The notes below the pieces were generated by a model, which made no database searches, had not been told where the DNA came from, and saw only the letters and a list, made by a program, of their open reading frames with translations. From Paraspadella gotoi (lineage: Eukaryota; Chaetognatha), in NCBI GenBank assembly GCA_051294375.1, contig CM119266.1:17726087-17790086 (forward strand): DNA of 64,000 nt, written 5' to 3'. This document shows, piece by piece, positions 44,232-56,389 of this stretch; the first letter of the stretch is position 1, and the number at the start of each line of letters is the position of its first letter. The translations under genes were made by a program, and so were the position numbers.

Positions 44232-46675
44232 ATGTATCCATTACATCGATTGCATCCATTGCATGGATTCCCTAGATCGTGGAATTCAACAATTTCTTCC
44301 CTTTCTTTTCTTATCCTCAACTCGAGGAATATCTCGTCGGAATCGCTGCCCTTCGACGCGATCGTCGTCGGTGGAGGCCACGCCGGCGCGGAGGCCGCAG
44401 CCGCAGCGGCGCGGACCGGCGCGCCCACGCTGCTGCTGACTCTAGACTCGAACAAAATCGGGGAGATGTCGTGCAACCCTTCGTTCGGCGGGATCGGTAA
44501 GGGGCACCTGCTACGCGAGATCGACGCCCTGGACGGAATCTGCTCTCGCATCTGCGACGCGAGTGGGACTCAGTACCGCGTACTTAACCGGAGTCGTGGT
44601 CCCGCCGTTTGGGGACTCAGAGCTCAGATCGATCGCTCGCTTTACAAGTCGAAGCTTCAAGAGGAACTGAGAAGGACGACGAATTTAACCACGAAGGAAG
44701 CTTCGGTAGAAGACTTGATTTTGGATAGGTGTTGACTTAAATAGAGAAAGCCATCTAAAGCCGAAAAATAGATTGTCATTTTCCCTTACTTCAAATGTCT
44801 CAGTGAGCGTCGTCGTTGTCTCGGAGTTGTTCTTCACGACGGAAGCCAAGTCCACTCCAACGCCGTCGTCCTCACCACCGGAACTTTTCTTCGCGGCCTC
44901 ATCTCGATCGGATCCAAAACTATTCCCGCCGGCCGGCTGGGAGAGCAAGGCTCCACCGGCTTAGCCTCGACGCTGGAGCGTGCGGATTTTCGCCTGGGTC
45001 GCATGAAGACAGGAACGCCTCCACGTCTGGATGGCTCGACTGTGGATTTTCGCCAGCTGGAGACGTTGAGAGGCGACGATCCTCCTCTTCCTTTTTCCTT
45101 CCTTCATTCGAAGGTGTGCAGCAGTGTTAGGCGGCGAAACCAGCGTCCGCCCTAACAGGGTGTCACTGAGAGTCATAGCTCGGTACTACCACTGAATAGA
45201 TTGATCACGGGCAGTCGTGCGTTAAGTCTTTGCAGTTTGTACCCTGGAATCTACACTGTATTAGATCCGTAGAGAAACGAAACAATAACCAACCATTACT
45301 CTCCTTTACTCTTATAACTGAACACCCCTTCTATGGTATTAATAAATGAATGAATATTAAACCTATTTGTAAACAAATTAATATTCAAAATCAATAAATA
45401 TACGATGATGAATCTTCACGAAAGTTTCTTCCATGACAGGTGGAGATTCCGCCCGATCGCCAGATGCTTGCGCACGTAACCCACACTAACGACGACTCGC
45501 GACGCGTTTTCTTCTCACACGCGCACGAAGGCCTACACGTAAAGGAAGCAGTGCAGGGGCCTCGCTACTGCCCCTCGCTCGAATCTCGTCTGCTCCGTTT
45601 CGGCGACAGGATCCACCAGATCATCCTCGAACCCGAAGGTTTTAACTCGGACGTGATTTATCCACAAAATCTTTCTCTCTCTCTGCCGGAGGATGTTCAG
45701 CTGGAGTTGGTTCGTACCATCCGGGGTCTCGAGAACGCTTCCTTCACGATGCCAGGATACGCCGTCGAGTACGACTTTGTTGATCCTCGAGAACTTCGTC
45801 CCACTTTAGAAACAAAGAAAATCGAGGGTCTTTTCCTGGCAGGGCAAATTAACGGGACGACGGGTTACGAGGAGGCGGCCGCTCAGGGACTCGTCGCGGG
45901 AGTGAACGCCGCTCTCAAAAGCTGCGGGCGGACTTTCGTCGTTTCTCGATCACAAGGTTACGTCGGAGTCATGATAGACGATCTCACCGTACAGGGCGCA
46001 AGCGAACCTTATCGGATGTTCACCAGCCGCGCCGAGTTTCGACTTCATCTGCGACCGGACAATGCCGATGCCAGATTGACTCGATTAGGAAGGGAAGAAG
46101 GGAACTGCGTTTCTGACGAGCGATTCGCCGCCTTTCAGAGACAAAGATCTATTCTCTCTGAAATGAAGGAGGCTTTGAAAGTGTTTCGAATGACAATTGG
46201 GGAATGGAAACAACATTTTCCAATGAGATTCAAAGACTCGGACAGTTTCGCTAAAAAATCTGCTTGGGAAATTTTGAAAAGAGGCGAAGTCAGTGACTAC
46301 GATCTTCGGTTGGAAGAATTTATCTTGGATAAAATGGGGTCTCTTTTACCGTCAACATCCAATTGTCCCTTCGCTTTCCTTCGACTTCGAGCCGAGGCCC
46401 TTTACGAGTCGAGCGCCTGTCGTCAGGCGGACTTGATGGAAGAGGTTCGTCGCGAAGAGGCGCTGGTGTTGCCCGACTATCTCGATCTCGCCGCCGATGA
46501 TCTTGCCGGACTCTCGGCCGAAATAGCCGACAAACTGAGACTCGTACGGCCGACGACTTTAGGCGCCGCGGGTAGAATCGAGGGAATGACGCCCGTCGCT
46601 ATGGTCGCTTTGATGCGTCACGTGAAAAAGAGGAGAATAAATTATCCGTTATTAGTTGGAAAGGATTTTTCATAA
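44232..46675 (+). CDS. MTO1: Mitochondrial tRNA uridine modification enzyme MTO1 (MnmG/GidA family)
   Basis: FAD enzyme that, with GTPBP3, makes the 5-taurinomethyl group on the wobble uridine of mitochondrial tRNAs. Exons 44232-44728, 44804-45113 and 45440-46675 join in phases 2 and 0 and give 680 residues. The start Met is followed by a His/Leu/Ser-rich presequence of about 45 residues. The FAD-binding loop is [18 protein letters not shown] and is followed by [20 protein letters not shown]. Exon 2 has [13 protein letters not shown] and [13 protein letters not shown] with the family Cys replaced elsewhere as usual. Exon 3 has [27 protein letters not shown] with the catalytic Cys, [36 protein letters not shown] and the C-terminal helical domain. 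The PSMD10 ATG follows 148 bases after the stop. All parts look intact. Confidence 0.95.
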
Positions 46676-46823
46676 ATCACACTATAGTGTTGGTCAGTCT
46701 TTCCCCCTCTCCCCATGTGTGAAGTTTCATTAAATGACAAATTTGTGTCATGAATGATATATTTTGTTCAATTTTTGGAACTCCGTTTCAGTTTGTATAT
46801 TTTATTTCCGCCCGCGTCGCCGG

Positions 46824-47486
46824 ATGGATCTGGAGATTTGTAAACTGGCCTATGAAGGCAAAGGCGAAGAGGTGACCGCGCTGGGATCTCGCTCTCCTTC
46901 TCTCATCCCTCAAAAAGATTCCAGTGGGCGACAGGCGATCCATTGGGCCGCCTCTGCTGGCCACTGGAACATCTGCAATTGGCTCGTGACGCGAGGAAGT
47001 CCTTTCGACGATGCCGACGATTCCGGTTGGACGCCTTTAATGATCGCCGTCTCCGCCGGTCGCGCCGACGTCGTCGCCGACCTTCTTCGTCTCGGTGGCG
47101 ACGTTACTCATCGCAACGCCAACGGTCAAACGGCGCTACACTACGCGGCGTCGAAGAATCGTTCCGAGATCGCCGAGGCGCTTCTCTCCGCCGGCGCCGC
47201 CGTCGATGCTCTCGACGATTACGGCCACGCCCCTCTTCATCGAGCTGCTTCTCAGGGTCACATGGAGGCGACGCGGACGCTGGTCAACTTCGGCGCTCGA
47301 CTCGATATCCCGGACAAAGAGGGCAACACCCCAGTGCACTTGGCTTGCGAAGAGGACAGGCTAGAGACGCTGAAATTCTTGATGGGGAAGGGAGCGAATC
47401 TGCATGCAGAGAATGCGGAGAAAAAGACGCCGTTGCAGTTGGCGCCCGCGAGAGGAGCCATTGGTGCCAGTGCTTTTGCTGTCTAA
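46824..47486 (+). CDS. PSMD10: 26S proteasome assembly chaperone gankyrin (p28)
   Basis: Ankyrin-repeat chaperone that holds the Rpt3 ATPase while the 19S base of the proteasome is built. A single exon codes 220 residues (human 226). The ATG at 46824 is the first with good fit: MDLEICKLAYEGKGEEV matches the family start, and the frame upstream has no ATG. Six to seven ankyrin repeats follow, with consensus blocks at AIHWAASAGHWNICNWLV, GWTPLMIAVSAGRADVVADL, GQTALHYAASKNRSEIAEAL, HAPLHRAASQGHMEATRTLV and GNTPVHLACEEDRLETLKFL. The end KKTPLQLAP matches the last human repeat. A TTTCAG acceptor-like site lies 35 bases before the ATG. The gene sits 148 bases after MTO1 and 157 before EIF3C. Confidence 0.95.
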   Translation: MDLEICKLAYEGKGEEVTALGSRSPSLIPQKDSSGRQAIHWAASAGHWNICNWLVTRGSPFDDADDSGWTPLMIAVSAGRADVVADLLRLGGDVTHRNANGQTALHYAASKNRSEIAEALLSAGAAVDALDDYGHAPLHRAASQGHMEATRTLVNFGARLDIPDKEGNTPVHLACEEDRLETLKFLMGKGANLHAENAEKKTPLQLAPARGAIGASAFAV

Positions 47487-47643
47487 ATTGATAATAACGG
47501 CTTTAAATTTAAGTTCTTTATATTTTATATTTATTTTTATATTTTTAGTGTTAACGGTGAAGTTAAACAAACTTTTAAACTCGCATTTAGTGACAAATTC
47601 TTTATTTGAGAAACTCATCGTAAAAACTAAAAGGAAATAAAAA

Positions 47644-50600
47644 ATGTCAAAGTTTTTCGGCGCCGCTTCCGATTCTGAATCGGGTAAGTTACTGTTGGAG
47701 AGAAGAGTTTTGCATCTTACTTACCCCGTTAACGCCTTCTGCCCCCCACACGCTGCCCACAGATGTGGACTCCGGGTCGGCGTCGGACTCGGAGCCTGAG
47801 CAGACTCACAAGGAGACGCGGAAGGCGGCCTTCGTCTTCAGCGATGACGAGGAGGACACCAAACGCGTCGTCCGGACGCAGAAGGACAAAAGGTTCGAGG
47901 AGATGCAGACCATCATCAAGCAAATGAAGAATCACAAAAAGATCCGGGACATGGCCAAAGGTATAATATTTATATTAATAAATTAATATTGATTAATAAT
48001 GATAGGAGTGAAACTGTTGATTGTAATTTTTCAACTTGCACGTAGTCTTGATCATGCTTTATTATTTTGTAGCCTGATCAAAATAAAGGATCAGATATCT
48101 AATTTATTATTATCTTTCCCATCACAGTTTTGGAGGACTTTGAAGAGTTGGACCGCGCTTTTCAAAAGTCGCGCAAAGTGATCGAGAACGAAGGGATGCC
48201 CCGGTTCTATGTCCGTTGTCTCGTCGAGTTGGAAGATTTCGTCGCCGAACTTTGGGAGGACAAGGAGACGAGGAAGAAGATGAACAAGATGAATTCCAAA
48301 GGTGAGGAAGATCAGGAAGTGGAGAAAATGCAAATGAAAGGGTTATTTTCTTATGCCCAGTCTTTGGCCTCTTATGTAATACGTATATAAGTGTAATGGG
48401 TAAAGCAAATGTCTGAAAATTATTTACCTAACGAAACCTAACGAACCTCACCAAAAGTGACTGCTATATAATATCTCTTTTGTCCCAAGCTCTGGGCACG
48501 ATCCGCCAACGCGTCCGCAAGTACAACAAGGAGGCGCCCTTCGAGGAGGAGATCGCCAAGTATCGCGAGAATCCCGACGCTGAAGGCGAAGAAGTCGACG
48601 ACGACGACGTAGACTCCGACGCCGAAGACGTCGACGACGAAGACGACGCCGATAGTGACGCTGGAGGAATTGGGACCAAAGAGTCAACGCCAATCGAAGC
48701 CAAAAGGTCGGGAGAGTTCGTTGGGAGTGTTCCAATCTAAACGTCTGCCATATGCAAATTAGATTTTAGTTTAAATAAAAACTTTACCTCTCTTTATCAT
48801 CGTCAGAATGGCCAAGGACGACGAGGACTCGGACGACGACTGGGGCAGCGACTCGGAATCCTCCTCCTCGTCGTCCTCCTCATCCGACGACGAGGACGAC
48901 CCGGCCAAAAGGGCGCTCAAGTTTTTAAAGCGAGAGCCGACGCAGGAGGAGAAGGAGCTGAAGAGGAAGAAGGAGGAAGAGAAGTTGAAGAAGAGGGAGG
49001 AGAGGAAGAAGAAGGAACAGGCCGAGGGAGATTGGACCGTGGTGCCGGGCGGCGCCGGAGGGGTGGGTTGCTTTTTCTTTTCTTTTTTTCATTTTTGGAA
49101 GAATGGAGAGGGGGGATGAAAGGGAAAGGGAAGTTAAAAAAGAAAAGGAAAATTAAAATGAAAAAGTTTACCAGAAAGTTAAGGAAAAGAGAAAGTGAAA
49201 CGGGACAGATAAAGGAAGACAAAGGAAAGTCTTTAGGAAGGCTTTTTAGCGTTTAGTCGAATTATTTAAATTTTATGGTTTGATTTAAGTGTAGTATTAA
49301 AATTTTGATTAAATTATTGAGTAAAGCTCGATCATTTATCTCCAGCAATCGGTGGAGCAAGAGGAGATCTTCAAGAAAGACGAGGAAATCACCGTCAAAT
49401 CGGTCATAAAGAAGTTGGTGGATATGACGAGCGCGAGAGGAAAAAGGGGGACGGACCGACTCGATCAGATCGGTGAGTGGAGGGGATACTAGGGTGTGGC
49501 CCTCGGGGTGGGAAGATAGAAGAATGACTTTCCCTTGCTCCGATTCCAGCCCGTCTTCAACGTTTGCATAAGATCGCACAAGCCAATAATCTCGGCCCCG
49601 CCGTCGACATCAAGTGCCACTTCGCCGTCATCTCTTCTATTTTCGACTACAATCTCAAGGTCAGGGTCCATCAATTTACAGGCATCACTTATTTTATTCC
49701 TGAAAAGTTTTGATGACTTTTGTGATAAATCATAAAGCGTAAAAATCTGTTAGTAAATAATTTTGTGTATTTATCTAAAAAAATTCTTTTTATTTGTCAT
49801 GTAATCAAATTAAATAACATCTTCCTTCGTTTGAAAAATAATTTTTAGTTCTTTAAAAGTCGTCCTTCATCGTCCTTTCTTTCGTCGATTCAAAAAAGGC
49901 TATTCACGCCCAAACTGTCGCTCTAATCTCCTGTCCTCTCCCCCTTCCCTCCCCTCCGCTACTCTTCCCCTCCCCCTCCACCAGATCTCTGAGGCCATGA
50001 AGTCAGATATGTGGGTACGCCTCCTCGAGTGCATCGAGCGCGCCCTGGATCTCCTCCACTTTCACCTTAGTCCCGACTCCCCGTCCTTTGTCACGGGCGA
50101 GTACATCTCCGACGACTCGGAGTCCCTAGAGTCACCACCCTATCGTGTGCGCGGATGCATTCTTGCCGTCGTCGAACGCGCCGAGGAAGAGTACGTCAAA
50201 ATCCTCCAGAGCCTCGACGCTCATTCGACCGAGTATGTGGACCGACTCAAAGATGAGCCCAGGGTCGGCCGGATCATCATTCGTACGCAGGAGTATCTGG
50301 AAAACAGCAAAGAGGAGAGGCCTTCGTCCGAACTCTGCAGAATTTATATGAAGAGGATCGAGAGCATTTACTACAAGCACGACAGGAATATATTGAAGGC
50401 GGTCGTGCCGGAGATCACCTCGGAGACGGAGATTGGAGAGAAAGGTAATGTAGAAGTGTAATCGAGTAACTTGTGGTTCATTTCAAATGAGATTAGGTTC
50501 TTCAATTTCATTTAAATATTGTAGCAGTTTAGATTATTTCTCTCACTATAAAAATAATAATGATAACCAGAATCTTTAAATAACATTAAAAACAGGAAGA

Positions 50601-52658
50601 TTGTTTCATGTAATGAGTAAGGAATGTATTATCGCGGAGGATACAAACCCGAAAACAAGATTGCGGATCATGGACTCAAACAAACTAAATTCTGGCACTC
50701 ATTTTAGCTGAACCCCCTCGGGGATAAGCCAATGGAGTTTTATCAACTTATATTATATTTATTTATTTATTTATTTTCTTCACCCAGAAACCGAGAAGGA
50801 AGGCGGCGGTGAAGAGAAGCCACCTAAGGAAGACTCCCTCGATCTCATGGAGAGATTCTGCACTTACATCTACGCCAAGGATGCGACGGACCGAATTCGC
50901 ACACGCGCGATGCTCTGCCACATCTACCATCTCGCTCTCCACGACAAGTGGTACAAGGCCAGGGACCTCATGCTCATGAGCCACTTGCAGGTAGGTTAAG
51001 GAGATGTCTCTTGGATGAGGATCATTTTTTTTATGACTATCAATTCTATCCCTTTCACCTTAAGGACAACATCCAGCATGCGGACATCCCCATCCAGATC
51101 CTCTACAACCGGACGATGGTGCAGCTCGGCCTCTGCGCCTTCCGTCATGGATCCATCAAGGACGCCCATCACGCCCTGCTCGACATGCAGTCGGGAGGAA
51201 GGGCCAAGGAGTTGCTCGCGCAGGGACTTCTCTTACAGGTGCAATCTAGTGAATCTGTTATCCCAAATGTCACGCGACTTTTTTTTTTACCTTTGACCCC
51301 TTTTTTTCAGCGCGGGTTCGAGCGAACCCCGGAGCAGGAGAAGCTGGAGCGTCAGCGACAGATGCCCTTCCACATGCACATCAACCTGGAGTTGATGGAG
51401 TGCATCTACTTGGTCTCGGCGATGCTGCTGGAAATCCCCTATATGGCCGCCCACGAGTTCGACATGAGGCGACGTCTCATCTCCAAAAGCTTCCACTATC
51501 AACTTAGGTATGAATTTACTCGAAAATTGTAACACGCTAAATTAAATATATATAATATATTAAATAAATGAACTATTTTCCTACTCAGACTGAGCGAACG
51601 CCAGTCGCTCGTGGGTCCACCGGAGACGATGAGGGAACACGTGGTCGCCGCTTCAAAGGCGATGAAGCGCGGAGACTGGAAGGCCTGTCGAGACTTCATC
51701 ATTAACGATAAGATGAACGCCAAAGTCTGGAACCTCATGCCCCAGGTCGATGGTTGGATTGATTGAAGGTGTTGTGAAAGAAAGATGTATTGACGTTCTT
51801 AAATACGGATACAGAAGTTCTCCAAATGCTGCAATATGAAAATTTTATTAAAGAAATAAATCTGATTTGAATTTTAAGTCTATCTCTTAAATACAATCGC
51901 TCACTGTTTAAAATATCTCTCCTCCAGAGCTCGAAGATCTTCTCCATGATAACCCGCAAGATCCAAGAGGAGACACTTCGAACTTACCTCTTTACTTTTT
52001 CTTGCGTCTACGATTCCATCTCACTCGATTCTTTGGCCGCCAACTTCGAGCTCGACGTCGCCTCCGTGCATTCCATCGTCTCGAAGATGATCATCAGCGA
52101 GGAGTTGATGGCGAGTCCATTGAATTGGTCGATTGGCTTGTGGGATTGTTTTCTATATTACGTCGTTTTCTCAGGCTTCCCTCGACGAGCCGACCCGCAC
52201 CGTGGTGATGCATCGCACGGAACCAACGCACCTTCAGGCTTTAGCGTTGCAGTTGGCGGAGAAGTTCTCGACGCTCGTCGATCACAACGAGAGAATCATG
52301 GAGATTCGACAAGGGACTTTCTTTTCTTATCAGAAGAAGAACAACCCCATGGGTGAGTGTCGGAGAGGGAAAATTTGCTTTAGTGTTTAAACTTAATTTA
52401 TAATTTGATGTATGCGTAAATCTTTCCCTCTAAGATCGCGACGGAGGATCCGGCGGTTACCGAGGCCGCGGCGGCGGCGGTTATCGCAGCGGCGGACGCG
52501 GCGGCGGCGAGGGCGGCGGATACCGCCGTGGCGGCGATCGAGAAGGAGGCGGTGGAGGCGGTCGCGGAAAATCAATGGGCGGGCGGGGAAACTTCAGAAA
52601 CCAAGGATTCCAAGGAAGAGAACGAAATCAGTTCCGAGTCTCGGAGGAATACAAGTGA
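47644..52658 (+). CDS. EIF3C: Translation initiation factor eIF3 subunit C
   Basis: Core PCI-domain subunit of eIF3 in the cytosol, contacting the 40S subunit, eIF1 and eIF5. Fifteen exons: 47644-47683, 47763-47960, 48128-48301, 48490-48706, 48807-49062, 49346-49472, 49550-49659, 49985-50444, 50788-50990, 51065-51238, 51311-51507, 51589-51745, 51928-52110, 52175-52352, 52435-52658. All phases agree and the product is 965 residues (human 913). Start [13 protein letters not shown], then [16 protein letters not shown] ([11 protein letters not shown]), acidic/Ser runs, [54 protein letters not shown], the PCI region near [15 protein letters not shown] and [10 protein letters not shown]. The tail has RGG/GGY repeats with more glycine than human. 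Intron 13 (52111-52174, 64 bases) has a GC donor; only this choice keeps EELM-ASLDEPT. AATAAA follows at 52708. Confidence 0.95.
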
Positions 52659-53647
52659 ATTTCTAAGAAATTCCATCAGTTTTCTTTTCTCGTCAACGAA
52701 AAACCGAAATAAAAAACCTTTTTTGAGTGACGCTGATTCTTCGGCGCCGATGAATCGTTGTTGTTGTTGTTCCTCGAACCCTCGTCCCTTCCGGACGCTC
52801 GATCGAGTCGGCGGTGGCTGCAGTCGACGCTCCGCCGCCGCAACGGCCGCCGCCAACGTCGATCGAGCGGGCGGGAGTCTCGAACTCTCCTTCCTTCAAT
52901 TGTCGGGATCGTGGAAGTGGTGGTGGAGAGAGGAGGGAGAAGGTGATGGTGGTGCTGGGGATGATGATGATGGTGGGCGAAGAGATTCTCCTCGACTTTT
53001 GACTTTTGTTAAATCTTAAATTTTAGGACTAGAATTAAATTTTTTTTTATTGTTTTGTTCTACGATGGGGATTGCTTATTTGAAATATTATAATATTGAA
53101 ATATTAAGAATTACTATCAAGAACATTTATATTTTTAAGACATAGCAATTATCAGTTCAGCCTAATTTTTTTCTTATTTTTTTATTCCTTTTTATATTTT
53201 TCGATGGTCTGTTTTGATTAAAATTTAATTCTACAATATTTTTACCGTATTCAATTAAGTTAACCATAAGAGATGGGGATTTAACAATGAAATATTATTT
53301 TAAAAAATGAAAACAAAAAAGTATCTAGCTCAATTTAACAGAATTGCTTCAGAAATTACTACTCAGTTGGAAATCTTTTGTTGTCGACGAAGATCATTTA
53401 GCTTTTTTAGTTTAAATTGCATCGTTGCATATTAACGATATTTCATTTTTCAGTTTCAGCAGACATAAAAAGAGCTTCGCTCTATTCCCCTTTTGTTGAC
53501 CTTCATTTGTTGCTCTAGATTCCTTTAACTCTTTCTTTCAAATGACTTTGACCTTTCTCGCGATAAGACGTTTAAATTGTTTCCTCGTTCTATGAGATAG
53601 TGACCGAGACAAATAATCTCCCTCTTTAACTTATCTTATCTTCCGCC
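52659..53647. other. EIF3C 3' region and XRN2 5' region
   Basis: A poly(A) signal AATAAA lies at 52708-52713, 50 bases after the EIF3C stop. The following 52740-52990 is GC-rich with coding-like composition but no frame I recognise; it may be 3' sequence or a decayed exon. From 53000 to the XRN2 start it is AT-rich and plain. Confidence 0.5.
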
Positions 53648-56389
53648 ATGGGAGTCCCCGCCTTCTTCCGATGGCTCAGCCGCAAATTTCCTTCCATCGT
53701 CGTCCACTGCGTCGAAGAGAAACCCAACGCCCTCGACGGAGTTACGGCTCCGGTCGACGCTTCAAAACCGAATCCCAACGACGTCGAGTTTGATAATCTC
53801 TATCTGGACATGAACGGAATCATCCATCCATGTTGCCATCCGGAAGACAAACCCGCCCCGGCCAACGAGGACGAGATGATGGTCCTTATCTTCGAATACA
53901 TCGACCGCATCTTCGCCATCTGCCGTCCGCGCCGACTCCTCTACATGGCCATCGACGGCGTGGCGCCGCGGGCCAAGATGAATCAGCAGCGCAGCCGACG
54001 CTTCCGCGCCGCGAAGGAGAGCCACGAGAAGCGATCGGACGTTGAGAGGATCAAAGCGGAGATCGTCAGTCGCGGAGGATCCCTGCCGAAGGACGACGCG
54101 AAGAGGGAACACTTCGACTCGAACTGCATCACTCCGGGCACGCCCTTTATGCACCGTCTGGCCAAATGCCTTCGATACTACATCCACGATCGACTCAACA
54201 ACGACCCCGGATGGAGGAACATCCAGGTCATACTCTCCGACGCCAATTGCCCCGGCGAGGGCGAACACAAGATCATGGATTTCATTCGGAAACAGCGGAA
54301 CAACCCGGATCACGATCCCAACACACATCACTGCCTCTGCGGCGCCGACGCCGATCTCATCATGCTCGGCCTCGCCACTCACGAACCTTACTTCACCATC
54401 ATCAGAGAAGAGTTCAAACCCAACACTCCCAAACCTTGCGATATTTGCAAGCAGTTGGGCCACGAGATGAAGGATTGCTTGGGCTTGCCCAAAGACTTTG
54501 ACCCCAACGAGGCCAAACCGATCGAGGGCAACACGAGCTTCATCTTCATCCGCCTGACGGTTCTGAGAGAGTATTTGGCCCGCGAGTTGGCGCTCACCAA
54601 CGTTCCCTTCGATTACACCGTTGAACGGGCGATCGATGATTGGGTCTTTCTCTGTTTCTTCGTCGGCAACGACTTCCTTCCTCATCTGCCTTCTCTCGAG
54701 ATTCGCGAAGGAGCCATCGATCGCCTCGTCAACATCTACAAAAAGATAATATATAAGATCGGGGATTATCTCACCGACAGCGGAGACGTTAACATGGCGG
54801 CAACGGCGATGGTGCTCAACGCCATCGGGGAAGTAGAGGATGAAATCTTTAAGGCGAGACAGAAAGACGAGAACGACTTTAAACGTCGAAACAAGGAAAA
54901 GAAAAAGCGGCTCAAATTGGAAGCCGAGCAGAGAAACGGCGGTCGTCCTGCATGGATGTTGTCCGGACAGTACGCGCCTAAAGCCCTCGGTGGCGGAAAT
55001 CAGAGAGACGTCGTGGATTCCCCGCGACAAACAGCGGCGGAGATGCGTCGAGCCGCCGGCAACTCCACCACTTCTTCCGACAAGTCCTCCGACAATCGTC
55101 AGGCGGCGGCGAATCTGCGCGCGATGCTCCGAGGCGGCGGCAGCGACGACGCGGCGTCTGCGGCGGCGAAGGAGGAATGCCGCAAGCGGCCGCGCGATTC
55201 GGATTCCGACTCGGAGGACGAACCGTTGGACGAGGTGCGTCTGTACGAAGAAGGATGGAAGGATCGATACTACCAGTCCAAATTCGAGGTGGAAGCGGAC
55301 GACGTCGAGTTTCGTCACAAGGTTGCTCGTCACTACGTCCGCGGACTCTGCTGGGTCCTCCGCTACTACTACCAAGGGTGCGCCGCCTGGAACTGGTACT
55401 TTCCTTACCACTACGCGCCCTTCGCTTCGGACTTCGTCGGCACCGCAGATTTGAAGATCGAATTCGAGAAAAAGACGCAGCCTTTCAAACCTTTGGAACA
55501 GTTGATGGCGGTTTTCCCGGCGGCGTCAGGCAAGCATGTGCCCGGCTCGTGGGAGCCGCTCATGAATCAACCGGATTCCTCGATCATCGATTTCTATCCC
55601 ATCGATTTCAAAGTCGATCTTAACGGGAAGAAATTTGCATGGATGGGCGTGGCCCTTTTGCCTTTCGTCGACGAGACAAGACTCTTCAAGGCCTTGGCCG
55701 ACGTCTACCCTTCGTTGACGGCGGCGGAGAAGAAGAGGAACACTCGAGGCGCCGACAAACTCTTCATCGGAAAGAATCACTCGGCTTTCGGGCAGATCAA
55801 GCAGATTTACGAGTACAGTCGGAAAGACGGGAAGAAACTGTACGACGCTTCTCGGTCTAAAGGCATCGCCGGTCAGGTTTGGCCCGACGAAGAGAATCAC
55901 GTGGCGCCGGGGGATGTGGTGGAGTCCCCGATTCCGGATTCCCTCAAGCCTCTCGTCGACAACTCTTCGCTAATCATCAACTTCGCTGATCCGAGTTATC
56001 CCGAGGATTTCGTTTTCCCCGCGCGACTTTTGCCCAAAGTCAAACTTCCGGCTCCGACTCTAAAGTCTCAGGATTTCCCCACCGGCAACTTTGGTACTTC
56101 AGGAAAGCAAGGATTCCGTCCGCAACTGGGATTCAAGCCCCATTCAGGATATCGGCCGGGTTTGGACTCATCGGCCGCTCAGAGGATGATCCAGCATAAC
56201 GTGGGCAACGCGATTCCGCCGCCACGGTCGCTGATGGGAGAGGGACCCAGATTTGGGCGTGGCAACTGGCAATATGGGAATAGAGGCGGTTTCGGGGGAG
56301 GGGGAGATGGGTATTCGAGAGGTGGGTACAACAATCAAAGGAATTATAATTCTTCTGGTCGAAATGGTTCTGGTGGTTATTGGCGTTGA
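53648..56389 (+). CDS. XRN2: Nuclear 5'-3' exoribonuclease XRN2/Rat1
   Basis: Processive exonuclease that degrades RNA from a 5' monophosphate and drives transcription termination in the nucleus. One uninterrupted exon codes 913 residues (human 950). MGVPAFFRWLSRKFPSI is the family start. Catalytic CR1 blocks: NLYLDMNGIIHPCCHPE, YMAIDGVAPRAKMNQQRSRR, SDANCPGEGEHKIMDFIRKQ and CGADADLIMLGLATHEPYF near residue 233, with all the Asp/Glu metal ligands visible. A CCHC zinc knuckle (CDICKQLGHEMKDC, about 263-276) marks the XRN2 branch and is absent from XRN1. CR2 holds DDWVFLCFFVGNDFLPHLPS. The tail is Arg/Gly-rich. The NLS-like KRPRDSDSDSEDEP region lies near 515. An intronless copy of such a long gene, beside a 15-exon gene, may point to an old retrocopy, but it looks functional. 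Confidence 0.96.
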   Translation: MGVPAFFRWLSRKFPSIVVHCVEEKPNALDGVTAPVDASKPNPNDVEFDNLYLDMNGIIHPCCHPEDKPAPANEDEMMVLIFEYIDRIFAICRPRRLLYMAIDGVAPRAKMNQQRSRRFRAAKESHEKRSDVERIKAEIVSRGGSLPKDDAKREHFDSNCITPGTPFMHRLAKCLRYYIHDRLNNDPGWRNIQVILSDANCPGEGEHKIMDFIRKQRNNPDHDPNTHHCLCGADADLIMLGLATHEPYFTIIREEFKPNTPKPCDICKQLGHEMKDCLGLPKDFDPNEAKPIEGNTSFIFIRLTVLREYLARELALTNVPFDYTVERAIDDWVFLCFFVGNDFLPHLPSLEIREGAIDRLVNIYKKIIYKIGDYLTDSGDVNMAATAMVLNAIGEVEDEIFKARQKDENDFKRRNKEKKKRLKLEAEQRNGGRPAWMLSGQYAPKALGGGNQRDVVDSPRQTAAEMRRAAGNSTTSSDKSSDNRQAAANLRAMLRGGGSDDAASAAAKEECRKRPRDSDSDSEDEPLDEVRLYEEGWKDRYYQSKFEVEADDVEFRHKVARHYVRGLCWVLRYYYQGCAAWNWYFPYHYAPFASDFVGTADLKIEFEKKTQPFKPLEQLMAVFPAASGKHVPGSWEPLMNQPDSSIIDFYPIDFKVDLNGKKFAWMGVALLPFVDETRLFKALADVYPSLTAAEKKRNTRGADKLFIGKNHSAFGQIKQIYEYSRKDGKKLYDASRSKGIAGQVWPDEENHVAPGDVVESPIPDSLKPLVDNSSLIINFADPSYPEDFVFPARLLPKVKLPAPTLKSQDFPTGNFGTSGKQGFRPQLGFKPHSGYRPGLDSSAAQRMIQHNVGNAIPPPRSLMGEGPRFGRGNWQYGNRGGFGGGGDGYSRGGYNNQRNYNSSGRNGSGGYWR

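Noticed and set aside
53762-55411. 549-codon open frame on the minus strand
   Set aside because: It is the antisense shadow of XRN2: codon bias of the sense gene keeps the opposite frame open. No family motif is visible.
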